Shown in pieces: positions 8,778 to 17,157 of a stretch of DNA of 64,000 nt (the stretch's first letter is position 1; every line of letters starts with the position of its first letter). Under the pieces are notes generated by a model. The model saw nothing but the letters and a program-made list of their open reading frames with translations, was not told the DNA's origin and made no database searches. The stretch is from Burkholderiaceae bacterium (GTDB lineage: Bacteria > Pseudomonadota > Gammaproteobacteria > Burkholderiales > Burkholderiaceae_E). The position numbers were made by a program, and so were the translations under genes. Location of the stretch: NCBI GenBank assembly GCA_023954135.1, contig JAMLIN010000007.1:62001-126000 (forward strand), read 5' to 3'.

Positions 8778-10454
8778 TCAGGGCACGGTGGTTCCGGCGA
8801 CGTAGGTATGGATGGGGGCACCGGCCGAGGCATCACGCCAGTCGCTCGCGAACAGCACCCGCCTCCCGTCACGACTGGGCACCGCATGCGCCTGGCGATC
8901 GTACGACGAGTCCGACGGATTGTCCGCGAACGTCCCCGGCGCAAACCGCTGCACCGTCCCCGTCCCGTCCAGCTTCAGCGCGAAGATCTGCCGGTACATG
9001 TACGCCCCCGTCGCCGCGTTGTGATACGACGTGCTGATGTAGCACCACCCAGGCCTCTGGTTGTTCCGGCACGACGTGTGCTGGTTCCACCCCATGTACG
9101 ACACCGGCGCCTCCTCCCTCTGATACCCGTCCGAGAGCCGGATCGAGTAGATCGCCGAGCGCCCGCTCGCCTGCGTCACCAGCGCCTCGTCACCCTCCAC
9201 CGTGTACCCCATGTCCGCGTGCGAGAGCTGCTTGTCCACCAGCGTGCGCTGGAACGTCATCGTCTGCCGGTCGTACAGCGCATACGAATACCCGGGCCGC
9301 GTCATCCCCACCAGCACATACTTCCCGCTCGGCGAGATCGCCGCCGAATCCACGTCTCCCCACGGGCCCGAGTACCCGTCGAAGCGTCGGCTCGACACCA
9401 CCACGTCGTTCGCGATGTCGTACACCAGCACGTCCACCCCGCCCGAGCGCGTCCCGATCAGCGCTACGTACCGGTCGTCGTCCGAGATGTTCCCCTCGCC
9501 CCCTCCGATGTACACCTGCGTGTACTCCCCGAACGTGCGCAGCGTGCTCTGCGTGCGCGTCGACACCTTCAGCCTCACGAACCGGTTGCCCGACACCCCG
9601 TACATCACGTCCGGGTCGTGGTTCGACCACACCGCGTCCCCGGGCACGCTCAGCTTGCCCAGCGCCTCGTACGTCCGACCGTCGAACAGCTGCGTCGGCG
9701 ACTGCACCAGCAGCAGCCGCGATCCGTCCGCGTTCCACGGCTGGCGCAGCGAGTACGCGTGCCGGAACCGCCGCCCCGAACCCAGCGACGTGTCCGTGAT
9801 CCTCATCACCCGCGTCTCCAGACCCTCGAACGCCGTGCTCGACAGATACCCCGGCATCGCACCGATCCGGTCCACCGGCTGGCTGCTCATCTTCTGCTCC
9901 GACGGATACGCACCAGCCGGCGCAGGCGCAGGCACCGGCGCAGGACTCGGGCTCGGCGACGGCGAAGGACTCGGGCTCGGCGCCGGACTCGGCGCCGGAC
10001 TCGGTGATGGCGCCGGCGAGGGACTCGGACTCGGCGCGGGTGCGGGCGTTGGCGACGGAGCAGGGCTCGGCGTCGGCGATGGCGCGGGGCTCGGCGATGG
10101 TGACGGAGAAGGCGCGGGACTCGGCGACGCGGAAGGCGGCGGATTCGGCGCGGATGTCCGGTTGCGGTTCCGACTCGTGCTCGAGCCCGCGGACGCTTGC
10201 GGCTCGGGATCGGCGACCGGAGCCGGCGTCGGCGCAGGGGCCGGCGTGGCCGACGGCTCCATGAAGGCCGGATCCGTGGCCGCGATGACGGCGGAATCCC
10301 CTCCCCCGCCGCCGCAGGCGGAAAGGATGAGCATCGCCAGGAGCCCGTTGCAGGCCATGAGACCTCGACGGCGCTTCCGCCCCCGGACGGAAGGGGTTTC
10401 GGACAGCCGGCCCTGGGGCCGCCTTGCACCGGAGATCGTGTCACCAGACTTCAT
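8778..10454 (-). CDS. Pro/Ser-stalk lipoprotein with TolB-like beta-propeller (copy 1)
   Basis: A 558-residue predicted lipoprotein. The chosen ATG (10454) is preceded by an AAGAGG ribosome site about 10 nt upstream; an upstream TTG at 10505 has no such site. A basic n-region (RGRKRRRG), a hydrophobic stretch and the lipobox LSAC-G indicate lipidation; Gly at +2 suggests outer-membrane sorting. A ~100-residue (Ser/Ala-Pro)n stalk follows. The remaining ~370 residues contain repeated 'W..DG..L', 'ISDDDRYVALIG' and 'SRDGRRVLFASD' segments typical of WD40-like/TolB propeller blades. Two nearby Cys (CRNNQRPGWC) could form a disulfide. Function unknown; the context suggests a surface or envelope protein that binds the exported polymer. 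The propeller part is identical at DNA level to the gene at 15730-17157. Confidence 0.8.
   Translation of the reverse strand: MKSGDTISGARRPQGRLSETPSVRGRKRRRGLMACNGLLAMLILSACGGGGGDSAVIAATDPAFMEPSATPAPAPTPAPVADPEPQASAGSSTSRNRNRTSAPNPPPSASPSPAPSPSPSPSPAPSPTPSPAPSPTPAPAPSPSPSPAPSPSPAPSPAPSPSPSPSPSPSPAPVPAPAPAGAYPSEQKMSSQPVDRIGAMPGYLSSTAFEGLETRVMRITDTSLGSGRRFRHAYSLRQPWNADGSRLLLVQSPTQLFDGRTYEALGKLSVPGDAVWSNHDPDVMYGVSGNRFVRLKVSTRTQSTLRTFGEYTQVYIGGGEGNISDDDRYVALIGTRSGGVDVLVYDIANDVVVSSRRFDGYSGPWGDVDSAAISPSGKYVLVGMTRPGYSYALYDRQTMTFQRTLVDKQLSHADMGYTVEGDEALVTQASGRSAIYSIRLSDGYQREEAPVSYMGWNQHTSCRNNQRPGWCYISTSYHNAATGAYMYRQIFALKLDGTGTVQRFAPGTFADNPSDSSYDRQAHAVPSRDGRRVLFASDWRDASAGAPIHTYVAGTTVP
8794..9944. repeat. 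Long direct repeat, copy A (1151 bp)
   Basis: This segment appears identical to 15743-16893, at a constant offset of 6949 bases, in every line compared; ORFs on both strands across it translate to the same residues in both copies. It encodes the whole beta-propeller plus the first residues of the Pro stalk of the lipoprotein. Identity stops inside the stalk on one side and six codons before the stop on the other. Confidence 0.93.
9945..10140. repeat. Low-complexity Ser/Pro/Ala-coding tandem repeat
   Basis: Imperfect 6-12 base units (variants of ggcgaygga / ggactcggc on the plus strand) encode the SPSPAPSP stalk of the minus-strand lipoprotein. The unit number and order differ from the second copy (16894-17020). 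This suggests slippage or unequal exchange at the repeat, which would change stalk length. Confidence 0.8.
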
Positions 10455-10794
10455 GCCGCGATACCTCTTGCTCTTTGCCCCCGGGTCTCGTGGTCCCGGT
10501 GGCAAGGGAATTCGTCACACTTTCTGCGACTGGTCCCCGACGATATTTCGCCGCAGGGGGCGCAGGCAGGCGATTTCCCGCCAGCGGCCGATTCTGGTGG
10601 ACGAACGGTGGAACGCGACGAATGCGGCCTGTTACCAGCGGAAATCATCGGCAAGACGACCTTTCCGCCTGTAACCAGGCGCTACGGAAGGTGAGCTAAC
10701 GAGTGGCCGAGGCTCTCAAGGAAACGCCGGGCCGCCCCAAGTTTCCTTGACCCCCGCGGGGGGCGGGCTGGGCGCAGCCCGGCCCTGGGGGTGC
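10455..10794. other. 340-bp intergenic region between the polymerase gene and lipoprotein copy 1
   Basis: No ORF with a plausible start or family was found. The right part holds two inverted repeats just downstream of the polymerase stop (10717-10749 and 10765-10780). The left part must hold the ribosome site for the lipoprotein. No convincing sigma-70 promoter was recognised. This is the largest gap in the minus-strand operon, so it may separate two transcription units. Confidence 0.5.
10717..10749. repeat. Inverted repeat, possible hairpin downstream of the polymerase gene
   Basis: CAAGGAAAC (10717-10725) and GTTTCCTTG (10741-10749) are perfect 9-bp arms around a 15-nt GC-rich loop, about 50 bases past the stop of the minus-strand polymerase gene. 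A second stem (GGGCT/AGCCC, 10765-10780) is nearer the stop. There is no U-tract, so this could be an mRNA-stabilising or processing structure rather than a canonical terminator. Confidence 0.45.
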
Positions 10795-11802
10795 TTAGTA
10801 GATGATGCCGAACCAGTAGAGGAGCTGGATGATCTGGAATGCGAGGAAGGTCGGCAGGACGACGTTCCGGTTCTCGGCCGGCAGGTTCAGCGTCGCGGCG
10901 ACGACCACCGGATAGGCGGCCGCGGCGAACCGGGAACCGTATGTTCCCAACATCGTGAGGCCCACGAACAGGAACAGGATCATGGCCGCGTACAGGTTAT
11001 CGGGCCGCCTCAGGTATTCCCGGCCGGCAAGGCACTGCATGGCCAGCAACCCGAACCAGAACGACACGTACATGAGCGAGCTGCTGCTGTCGGGATCCGA
11101 GTAGACGGAAGCCCTGCGGTCCTCCATGACGAGCAGCAGGGCCTCGCGGCCGAACGCGAGGAGAAAGATCAGGGCCGCGCAGACGACACCCGCGATGGCC
11201 AGGATGCGATGCAGCTGCCACTCCTGGCCATGGCGCTCGACGTACTTCGCCACGAGGAACAGGCCGATGAACAGCGGCGTCGAGGTGTGGATGAACAGGG
11301 TCGCCGCGACGAGACACAAGGGAAGCACGCGCGAGCGCATCGACAGGGCGATCAGCAGGAGCGAGATCGCGAACGCCAGGCGCAGCTGCGAAAGCGCGAA
11401 GTCGAGGAACAGCGGGTTCAGCATCATCAGCGTCGGCAGGAGGTAGCCGTAGCGCCGGTAGAGCAGGTAGGCGTTGACCCACAGGACGAAGCCGGAGATC
11501 GCCTTCATCACGAGGTAGGGGTCCCCGGCGATCCGCACGAGCAGCCGGACGAACTCGTCCCAGAGGATCTCGTAGGTGAAGAACTCGAGCGGCGACCGGA
11601 GATCGTGCATCTCCCGCAGCGATTCCTGGTCGGGCTGGAAGTTCTCCACGTAGACGTGGAAGTCGTAGAACGTGAAGCCGGCCAGCGCCTCCCATGGCGT
11701 GAGCAGCACGCCCACGGCGAAGAGCAGCGCGACGACGCCCGCTTCCAGCCGCTCCGAGGGAACGGGCGCCCGGAACGCCGCGAGGGATGCAACGAACGGC
11801 AT
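10795..11802 (-). CDS. EpsG/Wzy-like polysaccharide polymerase, multi-pass membrane protein
   Basis: A 335-residue integral membrane protein with about eight to ten hydrophobic helices. It has the layout of EpsG-family (Wzy-type) repeat-unit polymerases: an N-terminal TM, a soluble YDFHVYVENF region, then TM helices with conserved Arg (FALSQLRLAFAISLL) and a central FIHTSTPLFIGLF segment. The Q-x-R-x-x-x-A and F-x-H-x-x patterns are typical of EpsG. Predicted role: joining lipid-linked repeats at the periplasmic face. Placement 30 bp after the tyrosine autokinase and near the flippase supports a Wzx/Wzy pathway. Sequence conservation in this family is low, so the call rests on topology and context. 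Confidence 0.75.
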   Translation of the reverse strand: MPFVASLAAFRAPVPSERLEAGVVALLFAVGVLLTPWEALAGFTFYDFHVYVENFQPDQESLREMHDLRSPLEFFTYEILWDEFVRLLVRIAGDPYLVMKAISGFVLWVNAYLLYRRYGYLLPTLMMLNPLFLDFALSQLRLAFAISLLLIALSMRSRVLPLCLVAATLFIHTSTPLFIGLFLVAKYVERHGQEWQLHRILAIAGVVCAALIFLLAFGREALLLVMEDRRASVYSDPDSSSSLMYVSFWFGLLAMQCLAGREYLRRPDNLYAAMILFLFVGLTMLGTYGSRFAAAAYPVVVAATLNLPAENRNVVLPTFLAFQIIQLLYWFGIIY

Positions 11803-11832
11803 GTTCGGCTCCGCGGGGCTGTCTACCGTGCC

Positions 11833-14085
11833 CTACGCGGCGTCATCCGTGCGGCGGTAGCCGCCATAGCCGTTGGCGTCGTACACACCGTACTCTCCGT
11901 AGTAGCGACGGGCCCGCTTGACGTCGAGCTGGTTCAGGACCACGCCGATCAGGGGCGTGCTCACACGGGCGAGTTGCTGGAGCGACCTCTGGACGAGCCG
12001 CCGCGAAGTGGCGTGCGCCTTGACGGTCAGGATGACGCCATCGGACTGCTCGGCCAGCGTCACCGCATCGGACACCAGTGCGACGGGCGGCGTGTCGATG
12101 AAGATCATCTCGTACTGCGACCGGAAGCCGCGCAGCAACTCGGCGAAGTCCTTGGAAAGCAGCAGTTCCTGCGGCGCATCGAGGTCGCGGCCCGCCGCCA
12201 GGCAATCCAGCTTGCTTCCCCTGGGATGGAATATGCAGTCCTCCGCGGACGCGGTTCCCTTGAGGCAGTCGGTCAGGCCGGCCATGCCCGGCGGCTGGCC
12301 CAGCAGCTGCGCATGCGTGGGCCGGCGGATGTCGCACTCGATCAGCAGGGTGCTCGAGACCCTGGCCTGCGCCAGCGCCATGTTGAGCGCGATGGTCGAC
12401 TTGCCCTCGTCGGGAAGGGACGAGGTCACCATGATGACGCTGGACCCGTTGGCCCCGAGGGTCGCCAGACGTACGGCGGATCGCGCCGTGCGGATCGCCT
12501 CGCTGAAGCCGCTTTCCGGATGCTTCACCAGCATCCGGTGGACATTGCGCAGCTGGTTCCCCTTGACCCGGGGCAGCACGCTGATCACGGGCACGGACAG
12601 GACATCCTCCACCTCGTCGACCGAGGACAGGCTGTCGTCGAGCCGATACACGAGCAGGGCGGACGCGATGCCGAGCACCAGGCCCACGACGCCGAATGCG
12701 AGCAGCAGCGGCCTCTTGGCGGGCTTGGCGGGAATCGACGGCGGCACGGCCCGGTCGATCATGCGGGCGACCGGGCTCTGGATATCGCTGACGATGTTCG
12801 TTTCCTTCAGGCGGGCGAGGAAGGTCTCGTACAGCTGACGATTGGTGGCGACCTCCTGCTCGTAGGTCGCGAGCTCGAACTCGTCGCGGTTCTGCTCCTG
12901 GATCACCCCGCGCGAGTCCGCCAGCTCCCGCTCGAGGGATCGCTCGACCGCGCGGGCGGTCTCGAACTCCTTGGCAATGCTCCGCGTGACCGCTTCGACC
13001 GCCGATTGCAGGCCGGTCTCCGCGCTGACCAGATCGGTTTCGGCCGCCTGGTACTGCGGATGGGACGGGCCGTAGCGCATGGATGCGTCGGCCATGCGGC
13101 GCCGCGCTTCGGCCAGCACTTCCCTCGCCCGTGCCACCGACGGGTTCGCAAGCACGGCCGGCGCGGATTCGTTCACGGCAACCGAGCGCCCCCGGATCTG
13201 GTTGAACTGCTGCTCGGCCTGGGACCGGCGTACCCGGGCCTCCACCAGGCGCTGCATGATCGTCTCGAGCTCGCGCGCCGCCCCGCCCTGCGCGGCGCTG
13301 TCCTTGTCGATCAGGCCCTTCCTGTCGCGATAGCCCTGCAGCGCCAGCTCGGACGCCGTCAGGTTCTGCCTCAGGATCGCGACATGCTCGGAAAGCCACA
13401 GGTGAGCCTGCTGGGCGACCGCGTATCGGGCGTCCATGTCGGCAGCGATATAGGCGTCGACGATCGCATTGGCGATCTCCGCCGCGAGCACCGGATCGGG
13501 CGAGGAGAAGCGGACCTTGACGAGCTGGGTTGCCCTGAGCGGCGTAACGACGAGATTGGCGGAGAACGTCCGGACGACCGAATTGAGCAGATCGCGCTCC
13601 GACAGAGGCGCCTCCTCGACATCGCCCTGAAAGAGGCCACGGACCCAGGAGATCGCCCCGGATACCAGCGACGGCTTGCCCTGGCGGGGGTCGAAGTCCG
13701 GGTGCTCCATCAGGTCGAGCTGCTTGATGACCCGTTCGGCGACGTTGCGGCTGTCGATGAACTCGGACTGCGTCGTGAAATGGTCCCTGCCCCCGCTGGT
13801 GCCGGAGTAGACATCGCGGATCTGGACGATCTCGTTCCTGGTGTCCTCGATCAGGACGGTTGCCGTCGCCTCGAAGACGGGGGTCATGGACTGTATGGCC
13901 AGCACCCCCGCAACGATCGTGGCGACGGTGATGGCCATCACCAGCCATTTGCGGGCCATGATCCGGCGCGCGTAGGCAAGGAGATCGGGCGTGCCGGGAA
14001 GCAGGCCCTCCGGCTTGAGGAGAGCCCCGGCCTCGGTCCGATCGGCCCCGAGAATGCTGCGAGGCATGAAAGCCGGCTTGTTCAT
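11833..14085 (-). CDS. Wzc-type polysaccharide co-polymerase / bacterial tyrosine autokinase
   Basis: A 750-residue protein with the full BY-kinase layout: TM1 near residues 47-65, a Wzz domain, a long coiled coil, a GNVR-like region (YEQEVATNRQLYETFLARLKETN) and TM2 near 440-460. The cytoplasmic kinase has Walker A SSLPDEGKST (~555-564), Walker A' LLIECDIRRP and Walker B MIFIDTPP. The C-terminus carries a tyrosine cluster (YYGEYGVYDANGYGGY), the usual autophosphorylation site. Such proteins cycle phosphorylation to set polymer length with Wzy and the outer-membrane exporter. It is the second co-polymerase of the locus: the fused protein at 305-2686 lacks the Tyr cluster, whereas this one has it. 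Confidence 0.93.
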   Translation of the reverse strand: MNKPAFMPRSILGADRTEAGALLKPEGLLPGTPDLLAYARRIMARKWLVMAITVATIVAGVLAIQSMTPVFEATATVLIEDTRNEIVQIRDVYSGTSGGRDHFTTQSEFIDSRNVAERVIKQLDLMEHPDFDPRQGKPSLVSGAISWVRGLFQGDVEEAPLSERDLLNSVVRTFSANLVVTPLRATQLVKVRFSSPDPVLAAEIANAIVDAYIAADMDARYAVAQQAHLWLSEHVAILRQNLTASELALQGYRDRKGLIDKDSAAQGGAARELETIMQRLVEARVRRSQAEQQFNQIRGRSVAVNESAPAVLANPSVARAREVLAEARRRMADASMRYGPSHPQYQAAETDLVSAETGLQSAVEAVTRSIAKEFETARAVERSLERELADSRGVIQEQNRDEFELATYEQEVATNRQLYETFLARLKETNIVSDIQSPVARMIDRAVPPSIPAKPAKRPLLLAFGVVGLVLGIASALLVYRLDDSLSSVDEVEDVLSVPVISVLPRVKGNQLRNVHRMLVKHPESGFSEAIRTARSAVRLATLGANGSSVIMVTSSLPDEGKSTIALNMALAQARVSSTLLIECDIRRPTHAQLLGQPPGMAGLTDCLKGTASAEDCIFHPRGSKLDCLAAGRDLDAPQELLLSKDFAELLRGFRSQYEMIFIDTPPVALVSDAVTLAEQSDGVILTVKAHATSRRLVQRSLQQLARVSTPLIGVVLNQLDVKRARRYYGEYGVYDANGYGGYRRTDDAA

Positions 14086-14207
14086 TGCAGGAAGATACTC
14101 CTCGACATCCAGTCATCCGCTCTCGACGCATCTCACCGGGACGAGCGGGCGAACCCGGTCGGCGTCAATGAGGATTCTAGGCCAGCAACCCCGCCCCGCC
14201 CTGTGAC

Positions 14208-15683
14208 TTATGAACGCCGGGGCCCCGATCCGGCCGGGGTCGGGGGGCGATCCTCGGCTGTCGCCGACCCCTTGCCCGGGCGGCCCAGCCACCGGCTCCT
14301 CATGCCGAGGACATCGAGCGCCGTGGCCGCGAGGCCGTAGGCGAGCATGCCCACGGAGATCTGCATCGCCAGCCCCAGGGGGTCGACCCGGGCGGGAACC
14401 GCCGACACCGCGAGGACCATGACGGCGACGCTGAGCAGGATTCGGAACAGCTGGCCGAAATCCGGCGTTATCGGGATGAACCGCCGGCCGATCGCGATGC
14501 ATATCGCCAGCGCGACGACATAGGACGAAACGGTGGCCGCCGCCGCGCCGACGAGGCCATGCGTCGGAATCCACCAGAGGTTGAGCAGCACGTTGATCAC
14601 CGCGCCGGCCGCGACGCTCCACATCATCGGCAACGACCGCTTGCTGAGCTGGAACGCCATGTCGAAGAAGAAGACCTTCAGCCCGGCCACGAAGACGGCC
14701 ACCGCGATCCATGGAAGGATCGTCCTGGCGGCCTCGCGGTAGCTTTCCCCGAGGAGAACGCCGGCTATCGGCTCGGTCAGGACGATCATCCCCGCCGCCG
14801 CCGGAATGGCGATCGCGAACAGCAGGTTGCCGTTCTGGCGCAACTGCTCGAGCGCGGCGGGGATCCCGCCGGCCTCGTACGCCCGGATCGCCAGGGGGTA
14901 GGCAGCCAGATTGACCGCCATCATCAGCACCTGCAGCGACTGGGCGGCGAGGTCGTAGGCGGCCGAATAGACGCCGACCGCATGGCTGCCGAGAAACCTC
15001 GCCAGAAGGAACCGGTCGGCGCTGTCGATGATGAACACCAGCGCGATCGACCCGGTGAGAGGAATCCCGTAGACGGCCAGCTCCCTGGCGAGCCGCCAGT
15101 CGATGCGAGGACGGATCCCCCGCCATTGCCACAGCAGGGTGGCAACGCATGCCAGGGCGCTTCCGACCAGGAATCCGACCAGCGGGCCGTACTCGCCGAG
15201 GCCGTGCAGGACCAGCGCGACCCCCAGGCCGAGCGTCGCCACGGACCTGAACATCAGCAGAATCCCGTAGCGGATCGGCATCAGCGAGCTCTGGCACAGC
15301 TTCAGGTTCAGCTCGAGCCATGCGTGGACCCAGAGTATGGGGATCCCCAGCAGCAGCAGCTTGCGCAGGACCGGATCGGGAATGAGCAACCAGACCAGCA
15401 GGGCCAGCGCGGTGATCGCCCCGACCAGCAGCAGGAACAGTCCCAGCACGGTGGAAAGGAGGGGCCGCGGATCGGCATGGTGGGCCGGCAGGATGCGCAG
15501 CAGCGACAGGTCGAGCCAGCTGAAGAGGTTGACCTGCACGAGGGCCATCGTGGTGATCACCAGGATGTAGGCCCCGTACTCGTCCGGAGTGAGCAGACGG
15601 GTGTAGACGACGAGCGAGGTGAATGCGACCAGCCCGGGGATGATCCGGGACAGGAGATAGATCGCGCCGTGCTTGATCAGCAT
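14208..15683 (-). CDS. Wzx-type polysaccharide flippase (MATE/MOP superfamily)
   Basis: A 491-residue membrane protein with about 12-14 hydrophobic helices and an N-terminus (HGAIYLLSRIIPGLVAFTSLVVYTRLLTPDEYGAYIL) characteristic of Wzx/PST flippases. Predicted role: moving undecaprenyl-pyrophosphate-linked repeats across the inner membrane. It lies between lipoprotein copy 2 (46 bp upstream) and the Wzc-type kinase (122 bp downstream). Its C-terminus is Pro/Gly-rich and basic. A second flippase sits at 32453-33964, so the island may export two different lipid-linked products. Confidence 0.9.
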   Translation of the reverse strand: MLIKHGAIYLLSRIIPGLVAFTSLVVYTRLLTPDEYGAYILVITTMALVQVNLFSWLDLSLLRILPAHHADPRPLLSTVLGLFLLLVGAITALALLVWLLIPDPVLRKLLLLGIPILWVHAWLELNLKLCQSSLMPIRYGILLMFRSVATLGLGVALVLHGLGEYGPLVGFLVGSALACVATLLWQWRGIRPRIDWRLARELAVYGIPLTGSIALVFIIDSADRFLLARFLGSHAVGVYSAAYDLAAQSLQVLMMAVNLAAYPLAIRAYEAGGIPAALEQLRQNGNLLFAIAIPAAAGMIVLTEPIAGVLLGESYREAARTILPWIAVAVFVAGLKVFFFDMAFQLSKRSLPMMWSVAAGAVINVLLNLWWIPTHGLVGAAAATVSSYVVALAICIAIGRRFIPITPDFGQLFRILLSVAVMVLAVSAVPARVDPLGLAMQISVGMLAYGLAATALDVLGMRSRWLGRPGKGSATAEDRPPTPAGSGPRRS

Positions 15684-15729
15684 GGCGGGCGCACCGGGGT
15701 CGGCCGGTCACCCCGGCTCGTCGTCATCC

Positions 15730-17157
15730 TCACGGGGCGATGCCGGCGACGTAGGTATGGATGGGGGCACCGGCCGAGGCATCACGCCAGTCGCTCGCGA
15801 ACAGCACCCGCCTCCCGTCACGACTGGGCACCGCATGCGCCTGGCGATCGTACGACGAGTCCGACGGATTGTCCGCGAACGTCCCCGGCGCAAACCGCTG
15901 CACCGTCCCCGTCCCGTCCAGCTTCAGCGCGAAGATCTGCCGGTACATGTACGCCCCCGTCGCCGCGTTGTGATACGACGTGCTGATGTAGCACCACCCA
16001 GGCCTCTGGTTGTTCCGGCACGACGTGTGCTGGTTCCACCCCATGTACGACACCGGCGCCTCCTCCCTCTGATACCCGTCCGAGAGCCGGATCGAGTAGA
16101 TCGCCGAGCGCCCGCTCGCCTGCGTCACCAGCGCCTCGTCACCCTCCACCGTGTACCCCATGTCCGCGTGCGAGAGCTGCTTGTCCACCAGCGTGCGCTG
16201 GAACGTCATCGTCTGCCGGTCGTACAGCGCATACGAATACCCGGGCCGCGTCATCCCCACCAGCACATACTTCCCGCTCGGCGAGATCGCCGCCGAATCC
16301 ACGTCTCCCCACGGGCCCGAGTACCCGTCGAAGCGTCGGCTCGACACCACCACGTCGTTCGCGATGTCGTACACCAGCACGTCCACCCCGCCCGAGCGCG
16401 TCCCGATCAGCGCTACGTACCGGTCGTCGTCCGAGATGTTCCCCTCGCCCCCTCCGATGTACACCTGCGTGTACTCCCCGAACGTGCGCAGCGTGCTCTG
16501 CGTGCGCGTCGACACCTTCAGCCTCACGAACCGGTTGCCCGACACCCCGTACATCACGTCCGGGTCGTGGTTCGACCACACCGCGTCCCCGGGCACGCTC
16601 AGCTTGCCCAGCGCCTCGTACGTCCGACCGTCGAACAGCTGCGTCGGCGACTGCACCAGCAGCAGCCGCGATCCGTCCGCGTTCCACGGCTGGCGCAGCG
16701 AGTACGCGTGCCGGAACCGCCGCCCCGAACCCAGCGACGTGTCCGTGATCCTCATCACCCGCGTCTCCAGACCCTCGAACGCCGTGCTCGACAGATACCC
16801 CGGCATCGCACCGATCCGGTCCACCGGCTGGCTGCTCATCTTCTGCTCCGACGGATACGCACCAGCCGGCGCAGGCGCAGGCACCGGCGCAGGCGACGGA
16901 GAAGGACTCGGCGCAGGGCTCGGACTCGGCGACGGAGAAGGAGCCGGGCTCGGGCTCGGCGCAGGACTCGGCGACGGAGAGGGAGCCGGCGACGGACTCG
17001 GACTCGGCGCGGGTGCGGGCGTTGGCCCTTCCGCGTCGGCCAGCGAGGACGCGCCACAGCCGATGACGACGGGCAGCAACACGACCCCGGCGATCAGCAA
17101 TGCACGCGGGAAGGGCTTGAGCGACGCCCAGATCCTGCGGAGCTCAAGCGCGGACAT
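15730..17157 (-). CDS. Pro/Ser-stalk lipoprotein with TolB-like beta-propeller (copy 2)
   Basis: A 475-residue paralogue of the gene at 8778-10454. The N-terminus is unrelated in sequence: MSALELRRIW..., a hydrophobic stretch and a lipobox VIGC-G. A shorter (Ser/Ala-Pro)n stalk follows, then a propeller identical to copy 1. The C-terminus ends VAGIAP instead of VAGTTVP. The ATG at 17157 lies 14 bp inside the end of the preceding amidotransferase gene, implying translational coupling; a longer in-frame start at 17295 would run deep into that gene. Different signal peptides with identical passenger domains suggest the propeller has been homogenised by gene conversion. Confidence 0.8.
   Translation of the reverse strand: MSALELRRIWASLKPFPRALLIAGVVLLPVVIGCGASSLADAEGPTPAPAPSPSPSPAPSPSPSPAPSPSPAPSPSPSPSPAPSPSPSPAPVPAPAPAGAYPSEQKMSSQPVDRIGAMPGYLSSTAFEGLETRVMRITDTSLGSGRRFRHAYSLRQPWNADGSRLLLVQSPTQLFDGRTYEALGKLSVPGDAVWSNHDPDVMYGVSGNRFVRLKVSTRTQSTLRTFGEYTQVYIGGGEGNISDDDRYVALIGTRSGGVDVLVYDIANDVVVSSRRFDGYSGPWGDVDSAAISPSGKYVLVGMTRPGYSYALYDRQTMTFQRTLVDKQLSHADMGYTVEGDEALVTQASGRSAIYSIRLSDGYQREEAPVSYMGWNQHTSCRNNQRPGWCYISTSYHNAATGAYMYRQIFALKLDGTGTVQRFAPGTFADNPSDSSYDRQAHAVPSRDGRRVLFASDWRDASAGAPIHTYVAGIAP
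15743..16893. repeat. Long direct repeat, copy B (1151 bp)
   Basis: Partner of 8794-9944, same orientation. The two copies bracket the polymerase, autokinase and flippase genes. Homologous recombination between them would remove 6949 bp and leave one intact chimeric lipoprotein gene. Confidence 0.93.

Noticed and set aside
10455-10505. TTG start at 10505 for lipoprotein copy 1
   Set aside because: It adds 17 residues without a ribosome site; ATG 10454 has AAGAGG at good spacing and a proper signal peptide.
10717-10749. Canonical Rho-independent terminator after the polymerase gene
   Set aside because: The stem is present but no U-tract follows on the minus strand.
10747-14340. A 1197-residue plus-strand open frame
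   Set aside because: It lies opposite the polymerase and Wzc-type kinase genes, has no recognisable domain, and its composition (Arg/Gln/His/Gly-rich) is typical of an antisense frame in high-GC DNA.
8794-16893. Composite transposon formed by the two long repeats
   Set aside because: The repeats are lipoprotein coding sequence; no transposase, terminal inverted repeats or target duplication was found.
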